A stretch of DNA of 33,098 nucleotides from an uncultured Moraxella sp. (lineage in GTDB: Bacteria > Pseudomonadota > Gammaproteobacteria > Pseudomonadales > Moraxellaceae). The stretch is taken from NCBI GenBank assembly GCA_927911235.1, contig CAKMOY010000145.1:1-33098 (forward strand), read 5' to 3'. This document shows, in pieces, positions 31,969 to 33,098 of the stretch. The notes beneath the pieces are model-generated. The model was not told the origin of the DNA. It saw nothing but the letters and a program-made list of their open reading frames with translations, and did no database searches. Both the position numbers and the translations under genes were made by a program. Within the stretch, counting starts at the first letter, position 1; each line of letters starts with the position of its first letter.

Positions 31969-32583
31969 TTATTTAATCAACGGCAACCCAAACAAAAACT
32001 GCACGACTTGCTCTAATTTGGTTTCAAAATCCGTCATTCTATGGTCGCCACCGTCTTCAACAATAATATGGCTTTGAGCGTCTTGCTGACTAAAATAAGC
32101 CACAGCATCTTGATAATTTAGCAATTCATCACCTTTTTTCAAAATCACCAACACATCTTGCGGATTGAGCGATTTATCTGGGCGATTTGCCACCAACCAA
32201 TTGATATCAGTTTTGGTAATAGTCCAGCCGTCTGGCGTGGTATGCCCCACATAATCATCAGGCAAACTGTCAAAATCTTCACCAAAAAAGCGTTTTAAAC
32301 TATTGCCTGTATGCACGCTCGGGTTTAACAATACCGTTTTTTTGCCTGTCAAATTGCACAAAATATTGGCATAAAATCCGCCAAGCGAACTACCGACCAA
32401 GCCTGTATTCTCATCTTGGGCGATAAGTTGTTGTAATAACGTAATCGCTTCTTGTGGTGGGCAGTTTAAATTTGGGGTAACAACCTTGATTTGTGGAAAG
32501 TTTTTTTCACAAAAATGGCGTAATTTTTGCCCTTTTTCTGCCAAATGATTGCTGTCTAATCCGTGAATATAGATAAGTTGCAT
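31969..32583 (-). CDS. yqiA: YqiA-type esterase
   Basis: A 204-residue alpha/beta hydrolase of the YqiA/YcfP group. 'MQLIYIHGLDSNHLAEKGQK' is the oxyanion-hole region, 'NTGLVGSSLGGFYANIL' carries the nucleophile Ser in GSSLGG, Asp follows in the distal part and 'DGGDHRMTDF' holds the catalytic His. YqiA hydrolyses short acyl esters; its cell role is not well known. It lies upstream of parE on the same strand, as in E. coli, here separated by the barstar cluster. The 73-base stretch between its stop and 31895 holds nothing I can name. Confidence 0.88.
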   Translation of the reverse strand: MQLIYIHGLDSNHLAEKGQKLRHFCEKNFPQIKVVTPNLNCPPQEAITLLQQLIAQDENTGLVGSSLGGFYANILCNLTGKKTVLLNPSVHTGNSLKRFFGEDFDSLPDDYVGHTTPDGWTITKTDINWLVANRPDKSLNPQDVLVILKKGDELLNYQDAVAYFSQQDAQSHIIVEDGGDHRMTDFETKLEQVVQFLFGLPLIK

Positions 32584-32818
32584 GATTTTTTCCTGACTGT
32601 GAAAACTTGCTATATCTTATCATTGCTTGACAAAAATAGCCATGCACCGAGCCAAAAATTTAAAACAATACGTCAAACGGTGTCGCAAAAATCATATTTT
32701 GTCAAAAAAATGTGTTAAGTTGTAACCATCAAGCGGATTTATTGGCAAAATGTCGTTAAAAAATGTTAAACTAGCCCATTATTTTATTTTGAAAGAAAAT
32801 ATTAAACAAAGGTTGATT

Positions 32819-33098
32819 ATGCAGGCGACATGGTTAAAGAAAATATGGCAACTACTACTGGCGGTAGTGGCTGTTTTTATATTTTATCTTGCCATGAAAA
32901 CCTTGTACAATCTGGTGCAAACTATTGATTATCAAGAGGTTTTATCCGCATTAGCCAACATTCCGTTAAGCCATCTGATTATTGCGTTTTTGGTGGTGGC
33001 ATTTGGTTATGTGCTATTGACTTTGTATGATTTTATTGCGTTACGTCAAATCGGTAAAAAACTGCATTATCCAACGGTCGCTTTAACGTCCTTTACCG
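32819..33098 (+). CDS. MprF-type membrane protein, 5' part only
   Basis: Opens at 32819 with AAAGG 7 bases upstream and runs off the window (93 codons). Two membrane helices are visible: 'WQLLLAVVAVFIFYLAM' and 'LIIAFLVVAFGYVLLTLYDF'. The following 'ALRQIGKKLHYPTVALTSF' is characteristic of the flippase domain of lysylphosphatidylglycerol synthase MprF and its relatives, which add amino acids to phosphatidylglycerol and lower sensitivity to cationic peptides. Without the C-terminal synthase it may be only a UPF0104-type membrane protein. It is divergent from yqiA across 235 bases, in which I see no clear promoter. Confidence 0.7.
   Translation, partial: MQATWLKKIWQLLLAVVAVFIFYLAMKTLYNLVQTIDYQEVLSALANIPLSHLIIAFLVVAFGYVLLTLYDFIALRQIGKKLHYPTVALTSFT

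Overview
The window reads as a Moraxellaceae chromosome, most likely Moraxella. This rests on overall low-to-moderate GC and on the housekeeping genes at the right end: mltB, parE, yqiA and an mprF-type gene. The first ~25-26 kb is a prophage with a Mu-like head and a P2-like contractile tail. Its left end lies outside the window. No transposase or integrase is visible inside it.

Layout. 41-8137 (minus strand): P2-type baseplate and tail genes (fibre-like protein, I, J, W, V, D, X, U, tape measure, E/E'). One plus-strand membrane gene with its own promoter (7470-7802) is embedded here. 8228-9951: tail tube FII and sheath FI. 9958-20175: Mu-type head and connector genes (gp37-like, gp36-like, gp35-like, major capsid, decoration protein, protease/scaffold, G, F, portal, large and small terminase). 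20192-21807: gp26-like, DUF2730, a DksA/TraR zinc finger, holin and endolysin. 21877-22887: a lipoprotein and the XRE repressor. 22888-23053: a divergent operator/promoter region. 23054-24855 (plus): a BcepMu gp16-type protein, an AntA-type antirepressor, a second gp16-type protein and a Mor-type late activator with a predicted membrane segment. 24943-26305: an inverted second antirepressor, then a plus-strand operon of a zinc-ribbon membrane protein, a broken lipoprotein and a tiny ORF. 26591 onward is chromosomal: zinc alcohol dehydrogenase, an aminotransferase remnant, mltB, parE, a barstar gene between two tiny membrane ORFs, yqiA, and the 5' end of an mprF-like gene.

How it works together. 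The repressor probably binds the repeated ATTATCAT half-sites that overlap the rightward early promoter. The early operon ends with the Mor-type activator and a strong terminator. Mor would then be expected to switch on leftward late transcription. A motif, CCTTAAACC-N4-TAAAAT, recurs 33-57 bases before three leftward late genes (endolysin, protease, gpW) and is a candidate late-promoter element. A 131-base element with a 12-bp closing stem and four internal arms fills the gap between genes F and G and is a candidate structured RNA or miniature mobile element.

Quality warning. At least fifteen single-base frameshifts sit in short homopolymers. They fall in phage genes and in the essential parE gene, and each is repaired by one added or removed base. 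Most are probably assembly errors, not real decay. Four in-frame stops (capsid TAG, antirepressor TAA, lipoprotein TAA and TAG) are different in kind: each could arise by one C-to-T change from a Gln codon.
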